Below are positions 21,491 through 32,789 of a stretch of DNA of 54,759 nucleotides, piece after piece. Origin of the DNA: Spinellus fusiger (lineage: Eukaryota; Mucoromycota; Mucoromycetes; Mucorales; Phycomycetaceae); the NCBI GenBank assembly GCA_025094145.1, contig JALLLS010000138.1:1-54759 (forward strand), read 5' to 3'. Position numbers and translations under genes: made by a program. The notes below the pieces were generated by a model. The model was not told where the DNA came from, did not search any database, and saw only the letters and a list, made by a program, of their open reading frames with translations. How positions within the stretch are numbered: position 1 is the stretch's first letter; every line of letters starts with the position of its first letter.

Positions 21491-22771
21491 AATAGGCGGA
21501 CTAGTCTTTTTTGTTCTTGGAAGAAAGAAAAAGGGAAAAAAAAGAAAGGAGACGTGGCCAGTGAAAAGGGCGTTGTAGATCAAGTTAATGTACTCACGCG
21601 AGTAGGACTGTGAATATCGGAGAAAACCAATCAACCCATGAGGCCACTGTTCCGATACGGCCGCCGATAGATGCCAACAAGATATTTGTTAAGATGGGCT
21701 TGTTGACATAAGGACATAAGGAGTTCTGTGTCATGGCGTTCTTTTTTTTTTCTTCTTTTTTTTTCTTTTTTTTCTTCAGCCTAAAAAGAGATCTACAGTG
21801 GGATATGTCTTGTTCTATGCTTATTGGTCAATACTATGTGTTTTAGTGTATTCTTGTGTACTCTAGTGTGGGCCCATAGAGGCAAGTAGACATGGGCCTT
21901 GGATCTGGACTCGTATTCCAACTGTTGGTGGTGGTGTCGTGGGAGTCGAGTTGTGGGAGTAGTAGCAACACCACGACTCGACTCCCATGACTCATTCCCA
22001 CAACTCGACTCCCACAACTATTCTTATGCCTAAACTCATATCTACGCCTAATCCTACACAAACACCGTGCTATGGAAAGAAATCTAATCATTCGCCTCCC
22101 CCCTCCCTCGTGTCTTTGAGCTGGCTTCCTCGGTTGGTGTGATAAGTGAGTGTGAGAAAGTTGCTAAGCATGGCAGATGGGGGGAGTACGGAGAGAAAAG
22201 GGATCGGCTGTTCTACTTATGGAAGAATATATCTATTTTTGTACTTATCTATCACTGCTATGCTTATTATATTTCATTATCAGCTAATCAATGTGTAAAT
22301 AGATACAGTAAAAATCTATTCTGTGGTCAATCAACAGCAACCCTCTCATAAAAGTATCGGAATCCCAATCCACCTCCCCCAAGAAATTATATCATGTGAT
22401 TTGTGTGTTCTTGTCACCTGACTCTATCCTGTAATATGCTATGACGTAGCACAGGAAAGAAACAATAGAAGTAGATAAAGATACTCTTTTATTGATCGTT
22501 TTGTTTGTTCTTATTTATACTATTCTATGACACTGTAGTATCGTCTTTTATAAGGTCAACGGCTTATACTAAGGCCATCAGAATCTATTGGGAATAGAGG
22601 CTCTGATAGGTTGGGTTCATCATTCCCAAAGAAAAGAAAAGAAAAAAAAAAAGAAAAACCCCTCTATATGACTCAGTAAAGAAAAAGACAACAGACAAGC
22701 ACTGTGAAAAAGGAAAAAGTGCTTTGGTTTAGAGATTGGCGTGACTCACTTTTTGAATTATTTTTATTTTA
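21491..22771. other. Upstream region of glutamine synthetase, no gene
   Basis: T-rich tract at 21744-21778, an inverted-repeat cluster at 21936-22015 (separate entry), then AT-rich DNA up to the TIR element. The frame at 22139-22351 lacks splice context and recognisable motifs and is not called. Confidence 0.45.
21936..22015. repeat. Nested inverted repeats (cruciform-capable)
   Basis: GTGGGAGTCGAGTTGTGGG at 21939-21957 is the exact reverse complement of 21997-22015. A second, imperfect arm (CACGACTCGACTCCCATGAC, about 21972-21991) pairs with 21936-21955 at 18 of 20 positions. The two right-hand arms are thus near-duplicates competing for one left arm. Confidence 0.8.
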
Positions 22772-22918
22772 CAGTGCCTTGAGGAAAGGACGCATTCTAA
22801 AATTAGCTCGTGCATTTGAATATCTCAATTTGCACATTTGACCAAGCCAGATACTGTCTCTACACACCCAAAGTGCACTTTTGGCAGTCCCAAAGAGCGT
22901 CCTTACCTACATCAGATA
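22772..22918 (+). repeat. Left terminal inverted repeat (147 bp)
   Basis: Pairs with 24949-25095 over the full length without a mismatch by eye. The outermost bases CAGTG next to TA are typical for Tc1/mariner/IS630 transposons. Confidence 0.88.
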
Positions 22919-22989
22919 GATTTCTTGATTCAACTTACACTGATCCAGCAGGCTCTATTCAAGGACAATGATCAGGCATAGTTACAGAA

Positions 22990-23471
22990 TGTTGGCTACT
23001 ATGCTTATGAGTGTAATACATCTCATCTCATTGCATGCCTCACCTGCTTTCATTTTTCAAAATCATCAAGACCACTGAACTTCCTATTCTTGACACGACT
23101 TTTCATTATAGCAAGCACTCTCTATTGGATTCAACTCTGGAGAAGACAGAGGAAGATAAACATACTAATCTCCATCCAGTGCCTAACCCACTCACAGGGA
23201 TCGTTTATTTTATCTGGGCCATTTCTTTGAGCAGAATTAAAATGGGTCTTCTTCAAGCTTATGTTATATTTCTCTTTTCAAAGTTATAAAATGCCATATT
23301 ACTGATCTTCATTTGCCTGAATTGGTTTGTAAGCTGGTCCATCCTATCTAAAGTTAGAGAGTCACGGTTCTCATCTATCATGTCAACAATAGAACGTCTA
23401 TGGTGCTTGTCATCTTCTTTATTTACAAGACTTCTTTGACCATCGTCGTGAATCAACATACTCAGTGTCAA
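22990..23471 (-). pseudogene. IS630-like transposase remnant
   Basis: The minus-strand frame from about 23462 contains HHRRSIVDMIDENRDSLTLD and MKISNMAFYNFEKRNIT, resembling the helix-turn-helix region (DEN...LT..FxxLxIS) of IS630-type transposases common in Mucorales. Downstream pieces in other frames (RNGPDKINDPCEWVRHWME, then SPELNPIE-like) look like the following region and a decayed catalytic end. Stops and frameshifts break it, so the protein is dead. Assignment is by remembered family pattern. Confidence 0.55.
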
Positions 23472-24126
23472 TATTGAATCTTAAGACTAAAAAAAAAAAG
23501 CTAAAAGATCCCCAACGGATCGTCTATCCGGACTCTTCAAATAGACCTGATTTATGGAATAAACAATCTCCAAAAGCTAAGTTTCCCAATAGACTGTCTA
23601 TTGACCGTTTATTTGAATCTTTCAATATATCTTCTTCCAAACCTTTTCTTCTTAAAAAAAACCCCCTCTATTAATATTCAAAAAAAAAAAAAAAAAGGTG
23701 TGTGTATTATGGTGGTGAATGGAGGGTACTTGTGTTGGATTTGTGATTTTTATTTTTTACTCTTTTGGGGTAATATTGATTACACAAGGAGCTTTACTGT
23801 AGTTGTTGGTATATTTATACAGTGAAGATACAAAATTTTAGGTAGATTTCAAATCTAGACCATTGTTTTATCCTCGAAAATAAAATAAAGGTTTTGTTAA
23901 ACCTATTCTATTTATCGCCTTTCCACCCTGATGCCCACCTCATCCAACACTACTGAACAAACCAAATGACTTTTTTTTTTCCTTTTCTTTTGGAGACGAG
24001 AAAAGAATATTGATAAATATACCCATTGTCTCACTGCTTACATAGTCACCGTAAATGGTATCCATCAAACTACCATCTCTGTTAAGTTTAGAGTTATTAA
24101 TGAGTCGGTTTCCTATATATTAAAAA

Positions 24127-24640
24127 GATGAATGAAAAATGGATGCCCCAAGGCCAAAAGAAACATTGGACTGAGGAAGACTGGAAGGCCGTCATTTGGT
24201 CCGATGAGTCCAAGTTCCAGTGGATGAGCAACAACCACCGCAACAGGGGGGTGGTGGTGTGGGGTTCTCTTTTCTGGTGAAGGTGTTGGTAGACTTGCTG
24301 TGGTAGAAGGATCCATCTTTCTTCAAGAGGACAATGCCAGTTGCCATACTAGTAAGGAGACTAGGAAATGGAAAGATGAGTGGAGGATTACCATGATGGA
24401 GGGGAGTCCTCTTAAATCCCTGATCTGAACCCAATAGAGCATCTTTGGGAGGAACTGGACAGGGCCATCAGAAAGAGAATGACCCCAAGAAGTACTTTCC
24501 AATAGTTGGATGTGTTCTTGTTAGAAGAATGGGAGGATATTCCCAAGAACACCACAGACACCCTCATTGCTAGTATGGGGCGGAGATGTAGGGCTGTCAT
24601 TGAGGCAAAAGGTAGAAACACCAAATACTAAGAGTTTCCA
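24127..24640 (+). pseudogene. Tc1-type transposase, broken catalytic (DDE) domain
   Basis: The frame opens with WTEEDWKAVIWSDESKFQW (first catalytic Asp in WSDES), followed by VVVWGSLFW. After a TGA and a frame change comes FLQEDNASCHTSKETRKW (second Asp), then a further shifted NPIEHLWEELDRAIRKRM carrying the Glu of DD34E. Multiple stops and frameshifts make it non-functional. It lies on the strand opposite to the IS630-like remnant in the same inverted-repeat element, so it is probably nested. A degenerate end resembling the Tc1 TIR (GCTGGACACTATA) appears near 24797. Confidence 0.8.
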
Positions 24641-24948
24641 CCCAATAAACTTGTATTTATTATCCTGTTGCCCTTCTATATACTTTATCCTATTAAGTTT
24701 CTATTATGTGTTTAATGTGTGTCTTTATGACAAACAATAAGTATTTCCCTATACAAGAATTATATAGGAAAATCAAAAAGACTATAGTTATTTTGCTGGA
24801 CACTATAGAATTGGTTTATAAACCAGGTACTGACGCTACGGGGAAAGAAAAAAGGGTGGCTATTATTATGGTAGAATCGGAAAACAGCATTTCCATGTCA
24901 AGAAAGACTTGCACCATTGACAAGAATAAGAACGAGACTCTTTTTCTA

Positions 24949-25095
24949 TATCTGATGTAGGTAAGGACGCTCTTTGGGACTGCCAAAAGTGCACTTTGGG
25001 TGTGTAGAGACAGTATCTGGCTTGGTCAAATGTGCAAATTGAGATATTCAAATGCACGAGCTAATTTTAGAATGCGTCCTTTCCTCAAGGCACTG
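24949..25095 (-). repeat. Right terminal inverted repeat (147 bp)
   Basis: Reverse complement of 22772-22918, ending GGCACTG next to the duplicated TA. Confidence 0.88.
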
Positions 25096-25097
25096 TA

Positions 25098-25489
25098 TTT
25101 TTTATATCTTTTTTTTTATTATCTTTATGACTATTTTAGGCCTACCACTAAAAATAACCATGTATCGTGTTACCTACCCAATAAAGAATAGATGTGGACA
25201 GTAACAATTTTATTTCATTTCTCTCTCTTTCTCTCTGCTCTCTTTTTTTTTTTTTTTTTTTAAAATAAAATAAAATAAAATAAAATAAAATACCACTCTA
25301 CACACATGTCATTTGATAAATAGATACGGCGGGCTTTGTAATAATGCATATCTACTATCTGGATACAAAAAAACAAAAAGCATTGGCTTATCACACCACT
25401 TGCCAAAATGTGCTGTCCCTCAATAGCAGTCCTGATCACTTTCATTCTCCTCTCCTTTTTTATTTTATTTTTTTATTCTCCTTTTGACT
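25098..25489. other. AT-rich spacer with poly-T and (TAAAA)n run
   Basis: Downstream of Asf1. Holds a T-run (about 25243-25260) directly followed by TAAAA repeats (25261-25291). No coding sequence. Confidence 0.5.
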
Positions 25490-26415
25490 CTACACTACCA
25501 TGTCTTCATCTTCCTGTAACTGCTGTAGCTGGTTCTCTTGTTCAAACTCTTGCAGCTGGATACGTTCTCCATGCTCCGTCCTACACTGTTAGCCAATCCC
25601 AGTTTATACATGCTCCTCTTACCAGTTGATAGTGTATCTGCAGCAGTCATAAAGAGAGTATGAGAGAGAGAGTATGAGAGAGAGAGAGTATGAGAAGGAC
25701 AGTTATTTAGTCTACCCCTTCCTGCACCACTGCACCACTGCACATCAGCAGAGAGACAGAGAGACTTACCTTGTGACTTTGGGTTTATCAGCAAGAATAC
25801 TTCTCTGCAGTTTCTCAATCACTACTTGTTCTGGTGGTGCTTCACGCAACGCCTCTTCCATGTACTCGTTGTTGACATAGTATCCAATACGCACAAACTC
25901 CTGTTCTTTGTAGGAACAGCTCAGCAAGACCACAGTCACTTCCAACAAGTCACTTGGTGGCAGCAGCTCTAGTTTAGGTGCATTGGCCTTTATGTTTGTA
26001 TGTTTGTATGTTTATAGAGTTGTATGTTTTGATAGTGAATCCCGGTGTCTTATTACTACTTTGTTGCCTAGCCACTCTTACAAGAGAATGGCAGCCACTT
26101 ACAGCAAAAACAAACTTATTGATGCCAACAGGAATGGGTCCCACCATAATACAGTCAAGTATTTGGTCATGAGTTTTATCGTCTGCACTCCCTACATAGA
26201 CCATTTTCCACTCCAAATCTAATAGATAGGTAGAGCATAGCCATAAAAAGCAAGTTCTTCCTTAGGACAAGGGATCCTTGGTGCACAGGTAGGCAAGGCT
26301 GCTTACCATCCTTGAGTTCAGAATTACACTCGAATGTAATCTCAAACTGAAAGGGACTTGAGAAGAACGACGGGTTGTCGAGGACTTGGACATTAAGGAT
26401 ATTCACAAGAGACAT
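25490..26415 (-). CDS. ASF1: Histone chaperone Asf1
   Basis: Binds the H3-H4 dimer and hands it to replication-coupled and other deposition factors in the nucleus. Five minus-strand exons: 26307-26415, 26103-26218, 25770-25987, 25623-25637 and 25490-25580, all phase-consistent, 182 residues. The immunoglobulin-like core is clear: [96 protein letters not shown]. Exon 4 is a 15-nt micro-exon coding for the YTIN segment. After the core the tail is only about 27 residues ([20 protein letters not shown]), much shorter and less acidic than the yeast Asf1 tail and nearer to short-tailed forms. Confidence 0.95.
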
Positions 26416-26942
26416 TGAAAGAAAGAAAAGAGGAAGAAGAAGCGCGACGTGTTTTGTTTATTTCCACGAATGATTTTAATTTTTACGTGACCATACAACA
26501 CAGCCTCTATTTCATATGTTTCTTACCTCACCCACCTACTAGCAGGTCTGTCGGACTTGTGTCTAGGTGAATGAAGTGTGTTGAGACCAAAAGGCAGGTC
26601 ATTGAGAAACAAGGGCATTTCCTTTTCTTCTTCTTGATTCCCTGTCTCACTGTAGAGTCACAAGTGTAGAGGACCATTGTCTAAGCTGTCCATAGCCTTC
26701 TTTTTCTTTTCTTTCTCATGTATGTAGTCTGTACATGTAGTCTGTACATACATTCTGTCTATGTATTCGCTTTTTCTATTCTCTCTTCTCTTCTTTCTAC
26801 AAGTGTGTCCATCTTAACACACACCGAGAGAGAGACAAAGAGAGACAAAGGAGGGAAAAGAAAAGGAAAAAAAAAAGGATGACGTGGCACGGACAGGTCG
26901 GCCTACAAATACTTCTCAAGGCGTATTCCTCCTTGACACACG
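26416..26942. other. Divergent promoter region between ASF1 (-) and the dynein intermediate chain (+)
   Basis: Two head-to-head starts are 527 bp apart. I see pyrimidine tracts, the repeated TGTAGTCTGTACAT near 26725-26755 and a GAGAGACAAAG repeat near 26830. No open frame of note. Confidence 0.4.
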
Positions 26943-28898
26943 ATGGACCGTAGAAAAGAAGAATTAGAGAAGAAACGACAGAAATTGGCTGAGCTGCGTA
27001 GAGCCAGAGAAGAGCGTAGAGCCATTCTGGAGAGCCAGTCCAACCACACCCAGTCCAACTCTGTAAGTACAAGAGAGATGATAGACTTGCTCTCTCATGG
27101 TTAGAACTCCACTGCTGGTAAAGACAGAAAGGCCATCGATGACCTTGTGGCCCTTGTCCTGGGAGAACGATCGCCTACACATACCACGACAGTAGCAGGT
27201 AGTTCTGACCGAGGATCTGATACTGGATCTGAGTTTGCGTCGTCACGGCCGCCTTCTGCAAACTACGGGTACTCTGTGCCTGGAACACCTGTCAGCACGT
27301 AGGTTTTTGTTTTTTTGCCTACCTGCGTATACGTATAATAAGAGAGAGGAGGGGCTAATAAGAGAGAGGGGGGATGTGTAAAGAGATCCTCGCTCTTCTA
27401 CTCTATCACAGCCATCGACAGTGCATACTTATGTGGCAGAATTGACAGATTGCCAGGCATTTGTGGCAGATATGCCTCCACTGGTAAGAAGAGAGAGAGA
27501 GAGAGAAAAGGAAAAGGAAAAGACTCAAGTCTTGGTAGGAACATGTCGTGTACAGCAAGGAAATCCAGACGACAGAGGGGTCGTTTGATGCACCACGTCT
27601 TTCTGAAGAAGAGATCCGACGTCAGATCATGGAGGAATATGAACTAGAAGAGAAGCAGAGACAGGCGGCACTAGAAGAAGAAAAGAAACGAGCAGAACAA
27701 GAGAAGAATGAGGAGCACAGAGGTACTTTGGGCAAAGGACAGGAGGACGTGTTTGGCTCACTCTAGTGCTATGGGATGGGATGGAATGGAATGGAATGGG
27801 ATGGAATGGAACAGATCTTACTGAGGAAGAGAGAAAGTTCATTCTGTCTGCACCCGAGTTCATTGACTTTGTGGACAACTCCTCCAAGATGGTAGAGCGT
27901 GCTCTGAATGAAAAGTATGATTTCATGAAGGACTATACACTGGGTGTGGACATTGAGAGGTAAACACACACACAGAGAGAGAGATCTGGAGAGAGAGAGG
28001 TGCGTGTGGGGGTGGACTCACTGACAAGAACAAGTGATGAGAATTCAGGCAAAGGTGTAAAGTACATTTGTGAGTTCTGGGATGAGAAGTGGTCCAAGAA
28101 CAGATCTGTCACTGATATTGACTGGTCTTCCAAAGTAAGCACCAACGCCTCTGATATAAGGAACCCATCCAATGGCCCATCTACTCCCTTGATACTGACA
28201 ATACATAACCTAGTATCCTGAGCTCCTTGTGTCCTCGTACAATAAAAACCCAATGGCCCTGAATGAGCCTGATGGTGTGGCCTTGGTATGGAATCTTCAC
28301 CTGCTAGAAAGACCAGAGTTTGTGTTCCATTCACAGGCAAGTGAGATTCTGTTGTAGGAAGCAACCCTGCTAATTGGAAGGGGGCCTGACGATATTCACC
28401 AACGACAGTCAGATGTCTTGAGCGTCAACTTTAGTGAATTCCATCCCAACTATGTCATTGGAGGGACTTACTCGGGCCAAATTGTGCTATGGGACACCCG
28501 TGCTAAATCCCTGCCTGTGCTCAAAACACCTCTTTCTGCAGGTGGACACACCCATCCTGTCTATTCCCTTGAAATGGTGGGCACTCAGAATGCACACAAT
28601 CTTATTTCTGGCAGTACGGATGGGTTTATTTGTTCATGGCAGCTGGATATGCTGGCCCAGCCTCAGGTAATGTCCTTTTCTTTCTTTCTCTTATTGACTC
28701 AAGGTAGGATTATCTTGAGCTGCTGCATCCTGGCCATAGCAAGACAGATGAAGTGTCAGTTACCTGCATTGGATTTCCTGATAATGAGACAACTACTTTT
28801 TGGGTGGGGACAGAAGAGGGCAATGTATACCAAGCCAATCGCTATGACCGTGCTGGAAGGTAATTCCACTCTACTACAAAGGGGAAAATGTTGGCTTA

Positions 28899-28934
<36 letters not shown>

Positions 28935-29700
28935 TGTGTGTTGTGTGTTGTGTGTGTGTGTGTTGTGTGTTGTGTGTGTGTATATTAGCAAGGCAGGCAT
29001 TAACCAATACGATACCTATAAAGGCCATCATGGAATGGTAACAGGCATGCAATTCCATCCCTTGGTGGGGCCTGTTGACTTTTCTGATCTGTTCTTAACA
29101 TCTTCTGTGGATTGGACTGTGAAGTTATGGCGTTCAAAAGTAAGTGTGTTGATAGAGTGTGCTGGTAGAGTATTCATTCTCCTTGTACTGTTCTTAGTCT
29201 GTCTCTAAAACATCAACACAACCTACTGTGATTGCACCTCTCTATTCGTTTGAACAAGCAGATGATTATGTGTATGATGTGAAATGGTCTCCTTCTCATC
29301 CTGCTCTTTTTGGATCTGTGGACGGCCATGGACAATTTGACCTATGGAATTTGAATGCAGATACAGAGGTAAGATATAATGAAATAAAAGGTAAAAGAAG
29401 ACTCATTGGAGTATTGATCCATCTACCTGTCTATAGGAGCCCTTTGTGAGCACACCTGTAGGATCAGGAAAGGCATTGAATAAACTGGCATGGGATAAGG
29501 AGGGCAAAAGGACAGCCATTGGTTCAAGTGATGGACGGGTGTATGTGTATGACATTGGAGAGGTACTGTTATAAGAAAGAAGTCAAGGCCATTTTCTCAT
29601 TTCTTCTCTATAGATTGCAACTCCCAAACCAGACGACTGGCATTTGTTACAGAAGAGTATCTCTGAAATGATATCCAACCAAGAGAACCCCAGCAAATAA
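26943..29700 (+). CDS. Cytoplasmic dynein 1 intermediate chain
   Basis: WD40 subunit linking the dynein heavy chain to dynactin for microtubule minus-end transport. Thirteen exons: 26943-27062, 27105-27298, about 27384-27483, 27539-27722, 27815-27959, 28029-28134, 28214-28336, 28409-28666, 28708-28859, 28989-29139, 29198-29368, 29437-29562, 29614-29700. The N-terminus is the charged coiled coil that binds p150 ([20 protein letters not shown]). [12 protein letters not shown] is the conserved light-chain region. The WD repeats include [34 protein letters not shown] and [17 protein letters not shown]. The exon 2/3 junction is uncertain: the start at 27384 keeps phase but its acceptor is weak. 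Intron 7 (28337-28408) uses a GC donor. The intron at 28860-28988 carries CT/GT microsatellites. Confidence 0.93.
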
Positions 29701-30199
29701 ATGTATTGGTGTGTTATTCCTTAGGCCATAGCCATCCATAAGAGTGTTATTATTAGGGTCCTAGTGAATAATAAGTTGTTAGCTAATAATGATCTAATAA
29801 TGATTCTCTTTCTTATATACCCTTGAATTCTCATTTTATTATTATACATGTCTCATCTTATCCACAGAAGAAGAAGTCTATAGACCAATACATGATACTC
29901 CATGCTAATCTATGCTAATCCATACGAATCCATACGAATCCATACGAATCGACAAAACTTATTCCTTCGCCTGATTCCCTCTCTTCTGATTGGCTAATAT
30001 CATAGCCTACGGTGTTTAGTGATGAGAATAGACACAAAATATAGACTGGGCACAGAACCATCCCACCGCACTGTCCAAAAAGAATAAGCCTAGTCCCTAA
30101 GCTTAGTTTAGTTTGTTCAAAGTAAGCCAAGTCTTTTCATTCATTCATTCATTCCTCAGGCATGGGCTGTCTACTGATTACACTGTCTGTTGTTTTAGC
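29701..30199. other. Spacer between the dynein chain and kinase genes
   Basis: AT-rich, with a short CCATACGAAT tandem (about 29918-29950) and ATTC repeats near 30137-30155. The kinase start is preceded by an acceptor-like TTGTTTTAG, which may end a leader intron. Confidence 0.4.
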
Positions 30200-31763
30200 A
30201 TGTCTTTTATAGCCACTCTCTTGGATGCCTTTACAGCCGCCACTCGCCTGTGCATCCCCAACTCCAACATCAGCATCAACGGACGTGCCTACAGAATCAT
30301 CAAATTACTAGGAGAAGGGTCAGTAGTGGTCCAATAATGCCTAGGCCAAAATGAAAGAGAGAAAGAGAGAAAGAAAGAAAGAAAGAAAGATATGTTGACT
30401 CAACGACACTAGAGGATTCTCCTTTGTCTATCTTGCACAAGATGGCTCTGGCCAACTCTACGCCCTAAAGAAGATCCGGTGTGCTATGGGAACAGCTGAA
30501 GAAACACTGGCTCAGCGTGAAATAGAAATGTACCAACTGTTCTCCCACAAGAACATTATCCGTCTCATGGTAAGGGGTGTGGTGGGTGGTCCACAGAAAA
30601 GCTAAAAAGAAGAAAGGACAGTGCCACCATCACAGAATCAGACGGAAGCAAGACCATTTATATCTTTCTGCCTTATTATAAAGTAAGAGATGCTATGATG
30701 CTATCCTATAGTTGAAGTGTGTGTATTCACGGTCAATGGGAATGTATGGATTATTATTGCTGTTGTTGTTTTTATTATTATTATGGGTGGGGTCTATATG
30801 GGTGGAAGCATAGAAGGGAAATCTCCAAGATGCTATCAGTCGCCACCAGTTGCATTCGACCTATTTCTCAGAAGAGCAGGCACTTGGGCTGTTTAGAGAA
30901 GTGTGCACGGCTGTTCAAGTCTTTCACACCTACACAGCACAGGGAGCCACTCGCAGTGATTATGAAGCCACGCCCCATCATCATCTGGACGAACATGCCC
31001 AACAGGCACGAGCATTGTTGGGAGAGCAGGGGCACTTGGAGACAGCGGATTCTGGACAGGATCTAGGCACAAAGGGAGAGAGGATGCCTTGGGCCCATCG
31101 TGATATTAAGCCTGGGTAAGCATGTCATATGTGAGCATAAAAAGAGAAGAAAGAGTATTGATGAGGATGTACTTAGGAACATTCTTCTCTCAGATGATGG
31201 AACAACACCCATTCTTATGGACTTTGGATCTGCATGCAAGGCACGTATTCCTATCAATACACGCCAAGAAGCCCTGGCTCAACAGGTAATCTATAGAAAG
31301 AGAGATCTATAGATGAATACTTACCCAGAGACATGGTCTATAGGACGTGGCTGCAGAGCACTGTTCTATGCCTTACAGGGCTCCTGAACTGTTTGATGTC
31401 AAAACCGACAGTCTGTTAGATGAAAAGGTCGATATTTGGTCCTTGGGATGCACTTTGTATGCCATGGCATATGGACAATCTCCCTTTGAGATGAATATGA
31501 ATGAACTGGGAGGGTCTGTTGCCCTGGCTGTATTGAATGGACAGTTCAAATTTCCTACAGATGCTGTTTACCAGAACCAATACTCTCAAGCATTTAAAGA
31601 TCTTATTATTTGGATCCTGAATACAGATCCAAAGCTACGTCCTACAATTCATGAGGTATTCAAGTGAAGATGATGACAGAGAAAGATGTCTTACATGTTT
31701 GTATTGTTAAAGGTCATAGCCAAGGTGGATGGATTGTTGGCAAGACAGACCTCCAATGAATAG
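30200..31763 (+). CDS. Ser/Thr protein kinase of the NAK family (STK16/Env7 type)
   Basis: Seven exons (30200-30318, 30413-30569, 30617-30682, 30814-31115, 31177-31285, 31344-31655, 31713-31763) give 371 residues. Kinase landmarks: glycine loop LLGEGGFSFVYLAQD, catalytic Lys in YALKKI, HRDIKPGNILL, DFGSACKA as the DFG motif, CSMPYRAPELF as APE, and VDIWSLGCTLYAMAYGQSPF. The closest family I recognise is STK16/MPSK1 (yeast Env7), membrane-associated kinases of the Golgi/vacuole. A His/Gln/Glu-rich insert of about 55 residues lies just before HRD, absent from the animal enzyme as I remember it. The N-terminus MSFIATLLDAFTAATRLC has no Gly2, so myristoylation is unlikely; Cys18 is a possible palmitoylation site. 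The first intron contains a GAAA microsatellite. Confidence 0.92.
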
Positions 31764-32286
31764 CCCTCTTTCTTTCATGCTTTGTCTGATACTGTATAGG
31801 CTTTGTCCTTAGAACAAGGCTTATAAGTGATCCCATTGGAAGAAGAAGAAAGAATACTAATAAAGAAGAGAGTCTGCCTAACATTGGACACTTTTTAAGG
31901 ATCTATTGTTGATGTTCTTTCTGTAGTGTCTAGTAATGGAGTGAGGAGTCTATTATAGCCTATACCCCACACAGCCTCACTCCAAGGAAGGGTGATACAT
32001 ACTCCTCATGTTTTATTTCTTGTAGTCTTAGTATATCACTTGTACACTCTATTCCACTATGTAGATGAATACAGTTTAGTAGCAATAATCACAGTAATTA
32101 TCATTTGGCATCAGACTATCTTATCTCTGTTATTAAAATAGATATGAGTTAGTAGATGCTGTAGCATTCATGTAAATATAAATATAAATATAAATATAAA
32201 TATAAATATGAATGCCCTCATAAGTTGTACCATTGTAAAATAAGGATGGCGCTCCTACATACTAATAGTAGTTAGAGACACTATTC

Positions 32287-32505
32287 CTAAAAACACTTTG
32301 TACTATTTCAAAAATATAGATCACACACCTTTGAAAATAAAGAGTGTAAGGTCTCGTAAGTTCTGACTGTACAACTGTGCATTCTTTTATAAAGGCTTCT
32401 TATTTAAACACATCTGCAATTTAGAATCTAAATGTTGGAAGAAGCCTTGAATGTTCAAATAGACTTTAGAATCTTTATTTTTGAAATAGTACAAAGTGTT
32501 TCTAG
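32287..32505. mobile_element. MITE-like inverted-repeat unit (219 bp)
   Basis: CTAAAAACACTTTGTACTAT at the left end and its near reverse complement at the right pair over about 35 bp (32287-32321 with 32471-32505), with three mismatches seen by eye. The interior is AT-rich and non-coding. Size and structure fit a miniature inverted-repeat element. I cannot identify a clear target duplication, and no second copy lies in the window. Confidence 0.55.
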
Positions 32506-32789
32506 AAAGGCTGCACCTTGAGTTTGTTTATTTCATTATTATATTGCATCTACTTTTATGTTATGATTATGATTATGATTATTTTGTTTTGTTTTTTTGT
32601 TTTTTTTATTTTAAAAAAAGAGATAAAATACCATATTAAGCCATACTAAGCTATAACATGCTTATTCCCTAAGCTATAGCTCTACTCTTACTTTTGTTCT
32701 ACTACTGACTCTACTGCACATGTAGATAGCAACAGAAATAAAACAGAAAAGCAAATGTCACTCCAAGTGGTATACTAGTACTACTGCCC

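Larger units (their letters stand above)
22772..25095. mobile_element. 2.3-kb Tc1/IS630-type element with 147-bp inverted repeats
   Basis: The ends read CAGTGCCTTGAGGAAAGGAC, inverted at the other side, and are flanked by TA at 22770-22771 and 25096-25097. The repeats extend to 22918 and from 24949, and I find no difference between them by eye. Identical long repeats suggest a recent insertion or recent homogenisation. The interior carries no intact transposase: an IS630-like remnant lies on the minus strand and a different Tc1 remnant on the plus strand. This looks like a non-autonomous copy that has captured or been invaded by another element. Confidence 0.85.

Noticed and set aside
28337..28357. 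A 21-nt intron in the dynein chain gene (donor GCAAGT to the first TAG)
   Set aside because: Far too short for splicing; a 72-nt intron to the acceptor at 28407-28408 joins FVFHSQ to SDVLSVNF, matching the family.
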